From: Hymenobacter rubripertinctus
GTDB lineage: Bacteria; Bacteroidota; Bacteroidia; Cytophagales; Hymenobacteraceae
Reading direction: 5' to 3'
Assembly: GCF_003583925.1 (NCBI RefSeq)
Contig: NZ_QYCN01000026.1
Coordinates: 151 to 57,535, forward strand
DNA length: 57,385 nt
Made by a program: the position numbers and the translations under genes. The notes under the pieces were generated by a model, which saw only the letters and a program-made list of their open reading frames with translations, was not told where the DNA came from and made no database searches. Shown piece after piece: positions 1 to 7,069 of this stretch; within the stretch, counting starts at the first letter, position 1, and every line of letters starts with the position of its first letter.

Positions 1-2
1 TT

Positions 3-176
3 CTTGCGCAAGTCAGCACTGCTGCACTTGCCACACGTCAACGTGGTCTGAAGCATGGGAGTAAGATACTACTCACCCCGCATTATACCACCGCCGAATC
101 GGGTATGTTGATGGGTTTGGGATGGCTGGCGGCCACTGCCAGTGGTTGGAAGAAGATAGTGATGCCCCGATTTTAA
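3..176 (+). CDS. C-terminal fragment of an unrecognised protein
   Basis: An open frame runs from the window edge through 57 codons to a TAA. It has a short hydrophobic patch (GMLMGLGWLAATASGW) and a basic end (KKIVMPRF). I do not recognise the family. The DNA is less GC-rich than the genes that follow, so this may be the end of an acquired gene. Its start lies outside the window, and a chance open frame cannot be excluded. Confidence 0.35.
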   Translation, partial: LAQVSTAALATRQRGLKHGSKILLTPHYTTAESGMLMGLGWLAATASGWKKIVMPRF

Positions 177-233
177 GTCGGGACACCAGTTCGGCTAGCC
201 GCTTACGGCCTGCGGCTTCATAGCTGGGCCCAG

Positions 234-752
234 TCAGCTTGGCTCGTCGGCAGAGGGGCCGTAGGTGCCAGGCACGGGTACATCAAGCAGGCGCAGGTAC
301 ACGGTGAGCTGGCCGCGGTGGTGAATCAGGTGGCTGATGAGCTGGCGCATCACCTCGGCGCGCGTCTGGTCGATGAGCACCTGCGGGCCGTGGCGCAGTA
401 CCCAGCGCTGGCCCAAGGCATCGGGCGGGAAAGTGCGTAAGGAGGATTGGGCCGCTTGCACGCGCTCCGCAAAGAAAGTCAGCAGGGCCTCGGTGTCGGT
501 CAGGGGAGCGGGCTGCTGGTGCTCGAAGGCGGCCAGGTCGATTTCGCTGTTGTCGAGCGTGTCCTGGATGAAGCCGGCCAGTTCGGCCGTGTGACGGGCC
601 AGCTGCCGCAGCGTCATCGACTTGGGGTGGGGTTGCCAGTCGGCCGAGGCGGCCAGCGGCACACGGGCCAGCACGCGACGGGTGAGGTCGGCTTCGGCGG
701 TAAGTTCGGCCAAGAAGGTCTGGGCGGGGGTAGTTGCCAGGGGCGTTTCCAT
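234..752 (-). CDS. DinB family protein
   Basis: This 172-residue protein fits the size and shape of the DinB/YfiT four-helix family, whose members usually bind a metal through three histidines. Candidate ligands are the His in RHTAEL (about residue 53) and those in HLIHHRGQ near the C-terminus, the typical last-helix motif. Family members include thiol-dependent transferases, but no substrate can be read here. The gene lies 63 bp downstream of the WYL-type regulator on the same strand and is probably co-transcribed with it. Family assignment is good; function is unknown. Confidence 0.85.
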   Translation of the reverse strand: METPLATTPAQTFLAELTAEADLTRRVLARVPLAASADWQPHPKSMTLRQLARHTAELAGFIQDTLDNSEIDLAAFEHQQPAPLTDTEALLTFFAERVQAAQSSLRTFPPDALGQRWVLRHGPQVLIDQTRAEVMRQLISHLIHHRGQLTVYLRLLDVPVPGTYGPSADEPS

Positions 753-815
753 AGGGAAGTTGGGGGTTGGTGAATTGATGATCCAAACTTCCGGACACTT
801 GGTGACAGCCCTATG

Positions 816-1790
816 TCAGCAGGCCCTGACCGGGGCGCAAAAAAAATTAAAGGTGGCCTGGGCGCGAGCCTGCACCAGGCCCAGCAGCTCCGGCGGCGAC
901 ACTACCTGCACCTGCCCGGCAAACAGCAGCAGCCAGCGGCTAAGCCGTTCCAGGCAGCCCGGCTGCAGGGTCATTTCCACCCACCCATCAGGCCAGGCCC
1001 GCTCGTGCCGCCAGCCGAGTAGGTGCTTATTTTCATGCACTTGCGGCAGAGCCTCGGGGCCAAAACGGACAACGGCCACCGAGTCCTGCCGTTCGGCTGC
1101 CAGCCGGGCCCAGTAGGTTTGTAAGGTGTCGGGGCGAGGGGCGTACACCTCATCGAGCCGCTGCAAGCCCACAATGCGGTCGAGGCGAAAGTCGCGGAAG
1201 TCCTGGCGCAGCCGGCAAAAAGCCACCATGTGCCAATACTGCCCGAAATACAGGCCAATGGGCTCCACGTCGCGGCGGGAGGGTGTGCCGTGGTAGCCGG
1301 CGCGGTAATCGAGACGAACTACGCGTTGGTGGGCAATAGCATCGAGCAGCGGCTGCTGGGTGCCGCTAGCGGGCAGGTCGGGCAGGGCCGGACGGTGGCG
1401 CGGTGGCGCCAGCACAAGTAGGCGCGTACTCAGAGCCTCCACGTAGTCGCGGTCGGGGCGGCGCAGCACGGCGCGCAGCTTATCCATAGCCAGCTGGCTG
1501 AGGCGGGCCATTTCGGTATCGGTGAGGCGGGTGGCCAGCTTCTCAGCAGTGAGCAGGGCGGTGGCCTCCTCGCGGGTAAACATGACGGGCGGCAACCGGT
1601 AGCCTTCGGCCAGGGAGTAGCCCACGCCAGCCTCGCCGCAGATGGGCACTCCGGCCTCTTCCAGGGTGCGCAAGTCGCGGTAAATGGTGCGCAGGCTAAC
1701 GCCAAAACGGGCCGCCAGTTCGGAGCCTTTCACCACGCGGCGGGCTTGCAGCTGCACCAGTAGAGCCGTGATACGGTCAAAGCGGTTCAT
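816..1790 (-). CDS. YafY-type HTH/WYL transcriptional regulator
   Basis: The 324-residue protein starts with a DeoR-like winged helix-turn-helix (ELAARFGVSLRTIYRDLRTL, about residues 20-45) followed by a WYL-type ligand domain. The signature position, usually WYL, reads WHMVAFCRLRQDFRDFRLDR here, so the name-giving Tyr-Leu pair is replaced. I chose the ATG at 1790 because the HTH begins right after it; a longer frame to 1883 adds unrelated sequence. WYL regulators often sense nucleic acids or small ligands and control neighbours, so DinB is a plausible target. It is transcribed away from the efflux operon end with a 187-bp gap, so it probably has its own promoter. Confidence 0.9.
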   Translation of the reverse strand: MNRFDRITALLVQLQARRVVKGSELAARFGVSLRTIYRDLRTLEEAGVPICGEAGVGYSLAEGYRLPPVMFTREEATALLTAEKLATRLTDTEMARLSQLAMDKLRAVLRRPDRDYVEALSTRLLVLAPPRHRPALPDLPASGTQQPLLDAIAHQRVVRLDYRAGYHGTPSRRDVEPIGLYFGQYWHMVAFCRLRQDFRDFRLDRIVGLQRLDEVYAPRPDTLQTYWARLAAERQDSVAVVRFGPEALPQVHENKHLLGWRHERAWPDGWVEMTLQPGCLERLSRWLLLFAGQVQVVSPPELLGLVQARAQATFNFFCAPVRAC

Positions 1791-1977
1791 GGTGGGGAAG
1801 GTACGAAGGCCACCGTGATATATGCGCCCTAGGAAGCGGAGGCCTTGGCAGTCTGGCGGGGTTTGGGCAGAAGCTGGTTTCAAGCTGGGGGCGCACCACC
1901 ATGCCCGACGGGCCGGCGCTATCGATGCACGCCCCTGCCACCAACTAGCAAATTCACCACTAATCTAATGTGCACTA

Positions 1978-3549
1978 CTAGTGCGCGGCGTTCAGGTCGA
2001 TGGGGCCGGCGTTGCGGATGCGCTTGATGAAAATCAGGAGCGGGATGCAGGCCAGGAAGAACAGGCCCAGCATGGTGAATGTCTGGGCGTAGGTGATGAG
2101 GGAGGCCTGCTTCATGATGGTAAAATCGAGGACCTGGTAGGCCTGCTGCCGGGCCTGCTCGAAGGAGAAGCCCTTGCTCATGAAGTTCTGGGTGAAGGCC
2201 TGGATGCGCTGCTGGGTTTCGGGGTCGTAGAGCGACACGTTGGGTAGCAGCGCCACCCGGTTGTAGGCCACGTTGCGCTCCAGGTAGGTGCCCACGATGG
2301 CCACCCCGAACGAGCCGCCGAGCTGGCGCAGCATGCCCGTCAGGCCGGCCGCCTGGGCCCCATCCTTACCCCGCAGCCCCTGCAACGACATGGTAGTGAT
2401 AGGCAGAAACAGCAGGCCCAGGCCCACGCCGCGCAGAATCAGGGGCCAGAAGAAGTCGTCTTCGCCGGCGGTGGGCGAAATTTTCTGGCTCATCCAGAAC
2501 GTGAACAGGAAGAAGATGCCGAAGCCGAAGGGCAGCATGTACTTCTGCGGCACCCCCGCCTGCAAGGCCCGCCCGATCAGGGGCATCATCAGGCCGGCCA
2601 CTACCGCGCCGGGCAGCAGCATAAAGCCCGTTTGGGCGGCCGTGAAGCCCAGAATGCGCTGGGTGAAGATCGGGAAGATGAACACCGACGCAAACAGTCC
2701 GAAGCCCAGAATGAACGACAGAATGGCCCCCAGCGCCAGGTTGCGGCTGCGCGTGAGCACTCGCAGGTCTACGATGGGGTTTTTGGCCGTGAGCTCCCGC
2801 CAGATGAAGCCCACCACGCCCACCAGGGCCAGCGCGGTAAACGTGAGAATCAGGCCCGACTCGAACCAGTCCTCCGTTTCCCCTTTTTCGAGCACGTACT
2901 GCAACGAGCCTACGCCCAGAATCAACAGGAAAATACCCGCCCAGTCGAGCTCCCGCAACGGCCGCGGAATGGCGTTAGCAATGGACTCGGGGTCCTTGAT
3001 GAACAGGAACGTGAAGACGGTGGCCAGCACGCCCACCGGCACGTTCACGTAGAAAATCCAGGGCCAGTCGTAGTTATCCACAATGTAGCCGCCCAGCGTG
3101 GGGCCGATGGTGGGGCCGATGATGACGCCCATCCCGAACAGGGCCTGGCCCAACGCCAGCTGCTTGGGCGGGAAAGTGTCAATCAGAATCGACTGCGAAG
3201 TGGCCATGAGCGCGCCGCCCCCGATGCCCTGGATGAAGCGGAAGGCCACCAGCTCCCAGATGTTGGTGCTTTGCCCGCAGGCAATGGAGGCCAGCGTAAA
3301 CAACACCACCGAGAAGCCGAAGTAGTTGCGCCGCCCAAATTGCTCCGACAAAAAGCCCGTCATGGGCACTACAATTACGTTGGCAATGGCGTAGGCCGCA
3401 ATCACCCAGCTCACTTCCGAAAGCGTGGCCGAAAGGTTGCCCATCATCTGGGTCAGGGCCACGTTCACGATGCTGGTGTCGATCAGCTCCAGGAGCGTAC
3501 ACAGCACCACCGTGATAACGATAATCCACTTTTTAGCTCCGGTTTCCAT
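1978..3549 (-). CDS. DHA2-family MFS multidrug efflux pump (EmrB/QacA type)
   Basis: A 523-residue inner-membrane protein with the many hydrophobic segments of a 14-helix DHA2 transporter. The first helix holds the family hallmark LLELIDTSIVNVALTQMMG, and FLSEQFGRRNYFG fits the loop 2-3 MFS motif. It is expected to export hydrophobic toxicants by proton antiport, working with the HlyD adaptor and TolC channel encoded just upstream on the same strand. The ATG at 3549 was chosen because the 39 codons before it encode sequence derived from the inverted repeat at 3578-3698. That repeat separates it from the adaptor gene. Confidence 0.93.
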   Translation of the reverse strand: METGAKKWIIVITVVLCTLLELIDTSIVNVALTQMMGNLSATLSEVSWVIAAYAIANVIVVPMTGFLSEQFGRRNYFGFSVVLFTLASIACGQSTNIWELVAFRFIQGIGGGALMATSQSILIDTFPPKQLALGQALFGMGVIIGPTIGPTLGGYIVDNYDWPWIFYVNVPVGVLATVFTFLFIKDPESIANAIPRPLRELDWAGIFLLILGVGSLQYVLEKGETEDWFESGLILTFTALALVGVVGFIWRELTAKNPIVDLRVLTRSRNLALGAILSFILGFGLFASVFIFPIFTQRILGFTAAQTGFMLLPGAVVAGLMMPLIGRALQAGVPQKYMLPFGFGIFFLFTFWMSQKISPTAGEDDFFWPLILRGVGLGLLFLPITTMSLQGLRGKDGAQAAGLTGMLRQLGGSFGVAIVGTYLERNVAYNRVALLPNVSLYDPETQQRIQAFTQNFMSKGFSFEQARQQAYQVLDFTIMKQASLITYAQTFTMLGLFFLACIPLLIFIKRIRNAGPIDLNAAH

Positions 3550-3577
3550 GAGGTGAAATGGTGATGGGGGTAACAGA

Positions 3578-3698
3578 AACGTCATTCTGAGCAGCGCGAA
3601 GAATCTCGCGTGCTGACGTTGCAGTGGCAATTTTTCGGCCCTTGAATGATTTGGCAACGTCAGCACGCGAGATTCTTCGCGCTGCTCAGAATGACGTT
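3578..3698. repeat. Perfect 45-bp inverted repeat between adaptor and pump genes
   Basis: Arms 3578-3622 and 3654-3698 are exact reverse complements over 45 bp, with a 31-nt spacer. The arm begins AACGTCATTCTGAGC. A single arm of this family recurs at 23554-23584 and a diverged palindrome at 44687-44820. In RNA it would fold into a very long hairpin inside the efflux operon. There is no U-tract directly after it, so a simple rho-independent terminator is unlikely. Confidence 0.92.
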
Positions 3699-3727
3699 CT
3701 TTTCAACTGCTCAACTCGGCCAGCTCC

Positions 3728-4828
3728 TCACTTCACCTTCACAATTGCCCGCACGCTCATGCCGGCGCGCAGGGGGTGGGTGGGGTCGGTTTTGGTGAGG
3801 CTGATTTTGACGGGCACGCGCTGCACTACTTTCACGAAGTTGCCCGAGGCATTGTCGGGGGGCAGCAGGGCAAAGCGGGCACCAGTGGCAGCCGAGAGCG
3901 ACTCAATTCTGCCTTCGAACTCTTGGTCGGGGTAGGCATCGACCTCCACGCGCACGGGCTGGCCTTCGCGCATATTGCCGAGCTGGGTTTCCTTGAAGTT
4001 GGCCACGATCCAGGTGTTGCCGGAAGCCACCAGGCCCATGAGCGCCTGGTTGGGGCTGATGTTCTGGCCGGGCTGCACGTTCTTCTTGCTCACGATGCCC
4101 GCGGCGGGGGCCGTGATGGTGGTGTAGCTGAGCTGGAGCCGGGCATTGTCGAGGTCGGCCTGGCGCTGCTTAACCACGGCTTCGGCCACCAGAATCTGCT
4201 GCCGGGCGGCCGCTACCTGCTGCTGGGCCACGCCCACCTGCTGCTGGGCCGTGGCGCGCTGGGCGGAAGTGGATTTGAGGTTAGCCTGCACGGCATCGAA
4301 CTCGCTCTGCGGAATGATGTCCTGCTGGCGCAGAAACTCGCTGCGTTTGAGGTCCTTTTGCAGGCGGGCGCGGTTGGCATCGCTCACCCCGATGGCGGAG
4401 CGGGCGGCCCCCACGCCGGCCTGGGCCGTGCCCACGCCAGCGCGGGCGGCCGCCACGTTGGCCTGGGCGGCGGCCAGGGCCGCTTCAGCCGCATTCACGC
4501 GCTGCTGGTAGTCGGCGGGGTCCACGGTTACCAGCACGTCGCCTTTTTTCACGCGCTGGTTGTCCTCCACCTTCACTTCCAGCACCGGGCCGCTCACGCG
4601 GGGCAGAATCGGGTACACGTCACCCTCGACCTGGGCGTCGTCGGTTTCTTCGTGGGCCTGGCCGAACTGGTAGCGCTGCCAGCCAAAGTAGCCGCCCACG
4701 AGCAGGGCCAGGGCCAGCAGAATGAGAATGAAAGGACGCTTGGAGCTGCCGGCTTGCTCCTCGGCCACCGGCTCATAAGCGGCGGGGGGAGTTGCGACGG
4801 CCGGGTCGGGCTGAACGGGAGTTGCCAT
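3728..4828 (-). CDS. HlyD/EmrA-family periplasmic adaptor of efflux pump
   Basis: The 366-residue protein has a short cytoplasmic tail, one membrane anchor near residues 31-50, a barrel-sandwich half (GDVYPILPRVSGPVLEVKVE), a long Ala/Gln-rich alpha-helical hairpin (residues about 105-220), and the second lipoyl half (TTITAPAAGIVSKKNVQPGQ). This is the standard EmrA layout. It should bridge the MFS pump and the TolC channel across the periplasm. It sits between the universal stress gene and the MFS gene in the operon. The ATG at 4828 has a weak purine-rich leader. Confidence 0.93.
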   Translation of the reverse strand: MATPVQPDPAVATPPAAYEPVAEEQAGSSKRPFILILLALALLVGGYFGWQRYQFGQAHEETDDAQVEGDVYPILPRVSGPVLEVKVEDNQRVKKGDVLVTVDPADYQQRVNAAEAALAAAQANVAAARAGVGTAQAGVGAARSAIGVSDANRARLQKDLKRSEFLRQQDIIPQSEFDAVQANLKSTSAQRATAQQQVGVAQQQVAAARQQILVAEAVVKQRQADLDNARLQLSYTTITAPAAGIVSKKNVQPGQNISPNQALMGLVASGNTWIVANFKETQLGNMREGQPVRVEVDAYPDQEFEGRIESLSAATGARFALLPPDNASGNFVKVVQRVPVKISLTKTDPTHPLRAGMSVRAIVKVK

Positions 4829-4960
4829 GAGGTGAAGCGGTAAAGGAGTGCGTTAGGTAGAACTGGAAAGGAAAGATGCCGGAACAAGGATTCGGGGACA
4901 GAATGCCAAAACGGGCACGCCCGGTTACGCGCTGACGGCCCGTTACCCGCCCGCCCCGGC

Positions 4961-5377
4961 TTATGCCTGCTTCACGCGGGGGCAGCCCGGTTTCACGAGC
5001 AGCGTGAGGCAGGGGGCGGTGCGCAGCACGCTTTCGGCGGTGCTGCCCATCAGAAACCGGGTCAGGCCCGTCTGGCCGTGGGCCCCGATTACGATTATAT
5101 CGGCCGGGTGGCGGCGGGCAGCGGCCACTATCTCGCCCACTGCGTCGCCCTGGGCAACGGCCGCCGAAACGCAGGCCCCGGCCCGCCGGGCAGCCTGCCG
5201 ACAGCGCACCAGCTGGCGGGCCACCCCCAAACCGGGCCGTGGGGCCGCAACGGGCGCGCCGGGCTCCAGCACGTGCAGCAGCCGCAGCTCGGCCCCGGCC
5301 CCGGCCGCCAGCGCCGCCGCGCAGCTCACCAACTCCTGGGTCACGGCAGAAAAATCAATCGGACACAGGATGGTCAT
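4961..5377 (-). CDS. Universal stress protein (UspA family)
   Basis: A 138-residue single UspA domain. The N-terminus MTILCPIDFS has the usual first strand with the Asp, and GAHGQTGLTRFLMGSTAESV matches the nucleotide-binding G-x2-G-x9-G-S motif, so an ATP-binding type is likely. It lies between tolC and the adaptor gene, an unusual place for a stress protein, which suggests co-expression with efflux. Its 5' leader contains a (GAGT)7 tract ending 10 nt from the ATG. Confidence 0.92.
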   Translation of the reverse strand: MTILCPIDFSAVTQELVSCAAALAAGAGAELRLLHVLEPGAPVAAPRPGLGVARQLVRCRQAARRAGACVSAAVAQGDAVGEIVAAARRHPADIIVIGAHGQTGLTRFLMGSTAESVLRTAPCLTLLVKPGCPRVKQA

Positions 5378-5386
5378 GGAGGCGGC

Positions 5387-5527
5387 GAGTGAGTGAGTGA
5401 GTGAGTGAGTGAGTGGATGAGCGACTTAGTGAATGTGTGAGTTGGTGGATGAGCGACTTGGTGAATGGGCTTTTGTCTTACCCACCCATCCCACTCATTC
5501 ACCGAGTCACTCATCCACCCCCTCACC
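5387..5527. repeat. (GAGT)7 microsatellite inside an imperfect inverted repeat
   Basis: Positions 5387-5414 are seven GAGT units. They are followed by two imperfect copies of GTGGATGAGCGACTTGGTGA and by a complementary stretch (about 5480-5527) rich in CACTCA/CACCCC, giving a loose palindrome between tolC and the usp gene. The right arm runs into the tolC stop codon. Similar GAGTGAGTGAATGAG text follows the sigma-54 regulator (about 9170-9190) and the ABC gene (about 52224-52240). Confidence 0.8.
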
Positions 5528-6848
5528 ATGTCATTTCCCCCGTCGCGCGTTTGAGCTGGTACTGGCCGAGGGTGTAGTTATAGATGGCCTGGAGGCGGGC
5601 CAGGCGGGCCTGCAGCAGCTGGGTTTCGGCGTCGAGCACGTCGAGGTTGCTGCCCACGCCGTAGCGGTAGCGGCCCTGGGCGCGGCTGAGCGCGTCGGTG
5701 GCCTGGCTGATCTGCTGGAGCGAGTTATCGTAGCGCTGGGTGGCGGCGTTGAGGTTGTTGGCCGCCTGGCGTACATCGGCCCGGATTTGTTCCTCCGTGT
5801 CCTGGATGCGGGCCTGAGCGCCGCGGATGGTAGCGGCAGCCTCCACGCGCTGGTTCTTGTTCTTGTTGCCGTCGTAAATCGGCACCGACAGCTGCACCAC
5901 GCCCACCGTGTTGGGCCGGAACCGGTCGAGGTTGGGCTGGTAGCCATTTTTGCCGCCTACCTGCGCCCCCACCCCCAGCAGGGGCATGTTGCTGCGCTCA
6001 ATGAGCTTCAGGTTGAGGTTGGCGGTCTGCTCGGCGTCGCGGGCCAGTTTCACTTCGGGGCGGTTGGCCAGGCCCCGGGCCAGCGCCTCCTCCAGGTTAA
6101 CAGATTGGGGCTGATAGGCGAACGTACCGCGCACGGGCGCTTCGGCCGCTTCGGGGCGGTGCCGCAGTCGGGCCAGGGCCACCTGCTGGTTGAGGAGCTG
6201 GTTGACGAGATCGATGCGCGAGTTCTGGGCCTGGGTGATGCGGACCTGCGTCGTCGTCACATCAAAGCCGGTGCTCACGCCCGCCTCCACGCGCTTGCGC
6301 ATTTCGTTGGCGTGGGCCTGCAACGAGGTAATCTGGGCATCCTGCACCTTGAGGCTCTCGCGCACAAACAGGATGTTGTAATAGGCCTGCGAGGCCGCGT
6401 AGGCCAGGTCGCGGCGGGCCACGGCAATCTGGTCGGCGGCCGTCAGGCGGCGGCTCTCGGCCAGATTGTAGGTGGCCTCGCGCTTACCGAAATCGAGGAG
6501 GCCGTACTGGGCCGTCAGGTGAACGTCGTAGTTGTTGTTGGGGGCCAGCTGGAAAGCGGGCGCATCGGGGGCCAGTTGCAGCTTCACCACCGGATCGAGG
6601 CGGGTGTAGGTGGCCGTGCCGGTTACCTGGGGCAAAAACCCGCCCCGGGTCTGCGTCACGCGGCTGGTGGCCGCGTTCAGCTCCTCCTCCAGGGTCGTCA
6701 CGGCCGGGTTGGCATCGAGCACCGAGCGCACGGTGCCGTCGAGGCTCAGCGAATCGGAAATCACCGGGCCCTGCTGGGCGCGGGCCGGGCCGGCCAGCAG
6801 CAACCCCAGGGTAACCAGGGGCAGGGCGGAAGTAAAGCGGAAAAGCAT
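5523..6848 (-). CDS. TolC-family outer-membrane efflux channel
   Basis: The 441-residue protein begins with a signal peptide (LPLVTLGLLLAGPARAQ, cleavage near residue 24) and continues as two similar halves of long amphipathic helices, with the repeated pattern typical of outer-membrane efflux proteins (for example ANRPEVKLARDAEQTANLNL and YGVGSNLDVLDAETQLLQAR). The ATG at 6848 places the signal peptide at the N-terminus; the longer frame to 6902 does not. It is first in the operon with the stress protein, adaptor and MFS pump and forms the outer-membrane exit duct. The palindrome and -24-like box upstream suggest sigma-54 control. Confidence 0.93.
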   Translation of the reverse strand: MLFRFTSALPLVTLGLLLAGPARAQQGPVISDSLSLDGTVRSVLDANPAVTTLEEELNAATSRVTQTRGGFLPQVTGTATYTRLDPVVKLQLAPDAPAFQLAPNNNYDVHLTAQYGLLDFGKREATYNLAESRRLTAADQIAVARRDLAYAASQAYYNILFVRESLKVQDAQITSLQAHANEMRKRVEAGVSTGFDVTTTQVRITQAQNSRIDLVNQLLNQQVALARLRHRPEAAEAPVRGTFAYQPQSVNLEEALARGLANRPEVKLARDAEQTANLNLKLIERSNMPLLGVGAQVGGKNGYQPNLDRFRPNTVGVVQLSVPIYDGNKNKNQRVEAAATIRGAQARIQDTEEQIRADVRQAANNLNAATQRYDNSLQQISQATDALSRAQGRYRYGVGSNLDVLDAETQLLQARLARLQAIYNYTLGQYQLKRATGEMTW

Positions 6849-6880
6849 AGAATCAGGCAGCGTAGTAGTGCCGGGCCACA

Positions 6881-6896
6881 TCCGAAAGTTGTGCCA
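6881..6896 (-). promoter_or_regulatory. Possible sigma-54 promoter of the efflux operon
   Basis: On the minus strand the sequence reads TGGCACAACTTTCGGA. The left half matches the -24 element TGGCAC fully. The right half (TCGGA) is a weak match to TTGCW and lacks the usual GC. The location, 33 nt before the tolC ATG and next to a palindrome and a divergent sigma-54 activator, is the main support. Confidence 0.35.
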
Positions 6897-6897
6897 G

Positions 6898-6920
6898 GAC
6901 ATTAAAAACGTTTTAATGTC
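6898..6920. promoter_or_regulatory. Perfect palindrome, candidate activator binding site
   Basis: GACATTAAAA and TTTTAATGTC are exact 10-bp arms around ACG. The site lies between tolC and the divergent sigma-54 activator gene and is AT-rich in GC-rich DNA. It could be the operator or upstream activating site for that regulator, controlling the pump operon, its own gene, or both. It abuts the candidate -24 box, closer than typical activating sites. Confidence 0.55.
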
Positions 6921-7069
6921 ACTTGAAATCAGCCGCTGCCACCAGTCAAGGCCGTTTTTTATTCCCGGTGGGTTTACCCAACATATCCTTGGCCCGGCGG
7001 TTATTCCTCATATTTGAGAAATTCCTCAATCTCTTTGCTGCTATTTCAGGAAAACCTGCTGCCCGCCCG

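Noticed and set aside
5387..5414. (GAGT)7 as a CRISPR-like array
   Set aside because: The unit is four bases with no spacers; it is a microsatellite.
6970..7020. Possible sigma-54 promoter for the activator gene (TTGGCCCGGCGGTTAT)
   Set aside because: The left half fits loosely but the right half lacks the GC at the required spacing.
6923..7069. N-terminal extension of the sigma-54 activator
   Set aside because: The 49 added residues are not domain-like and overlap the likely control region; the ATG at 7070 is preferred, though not proven.
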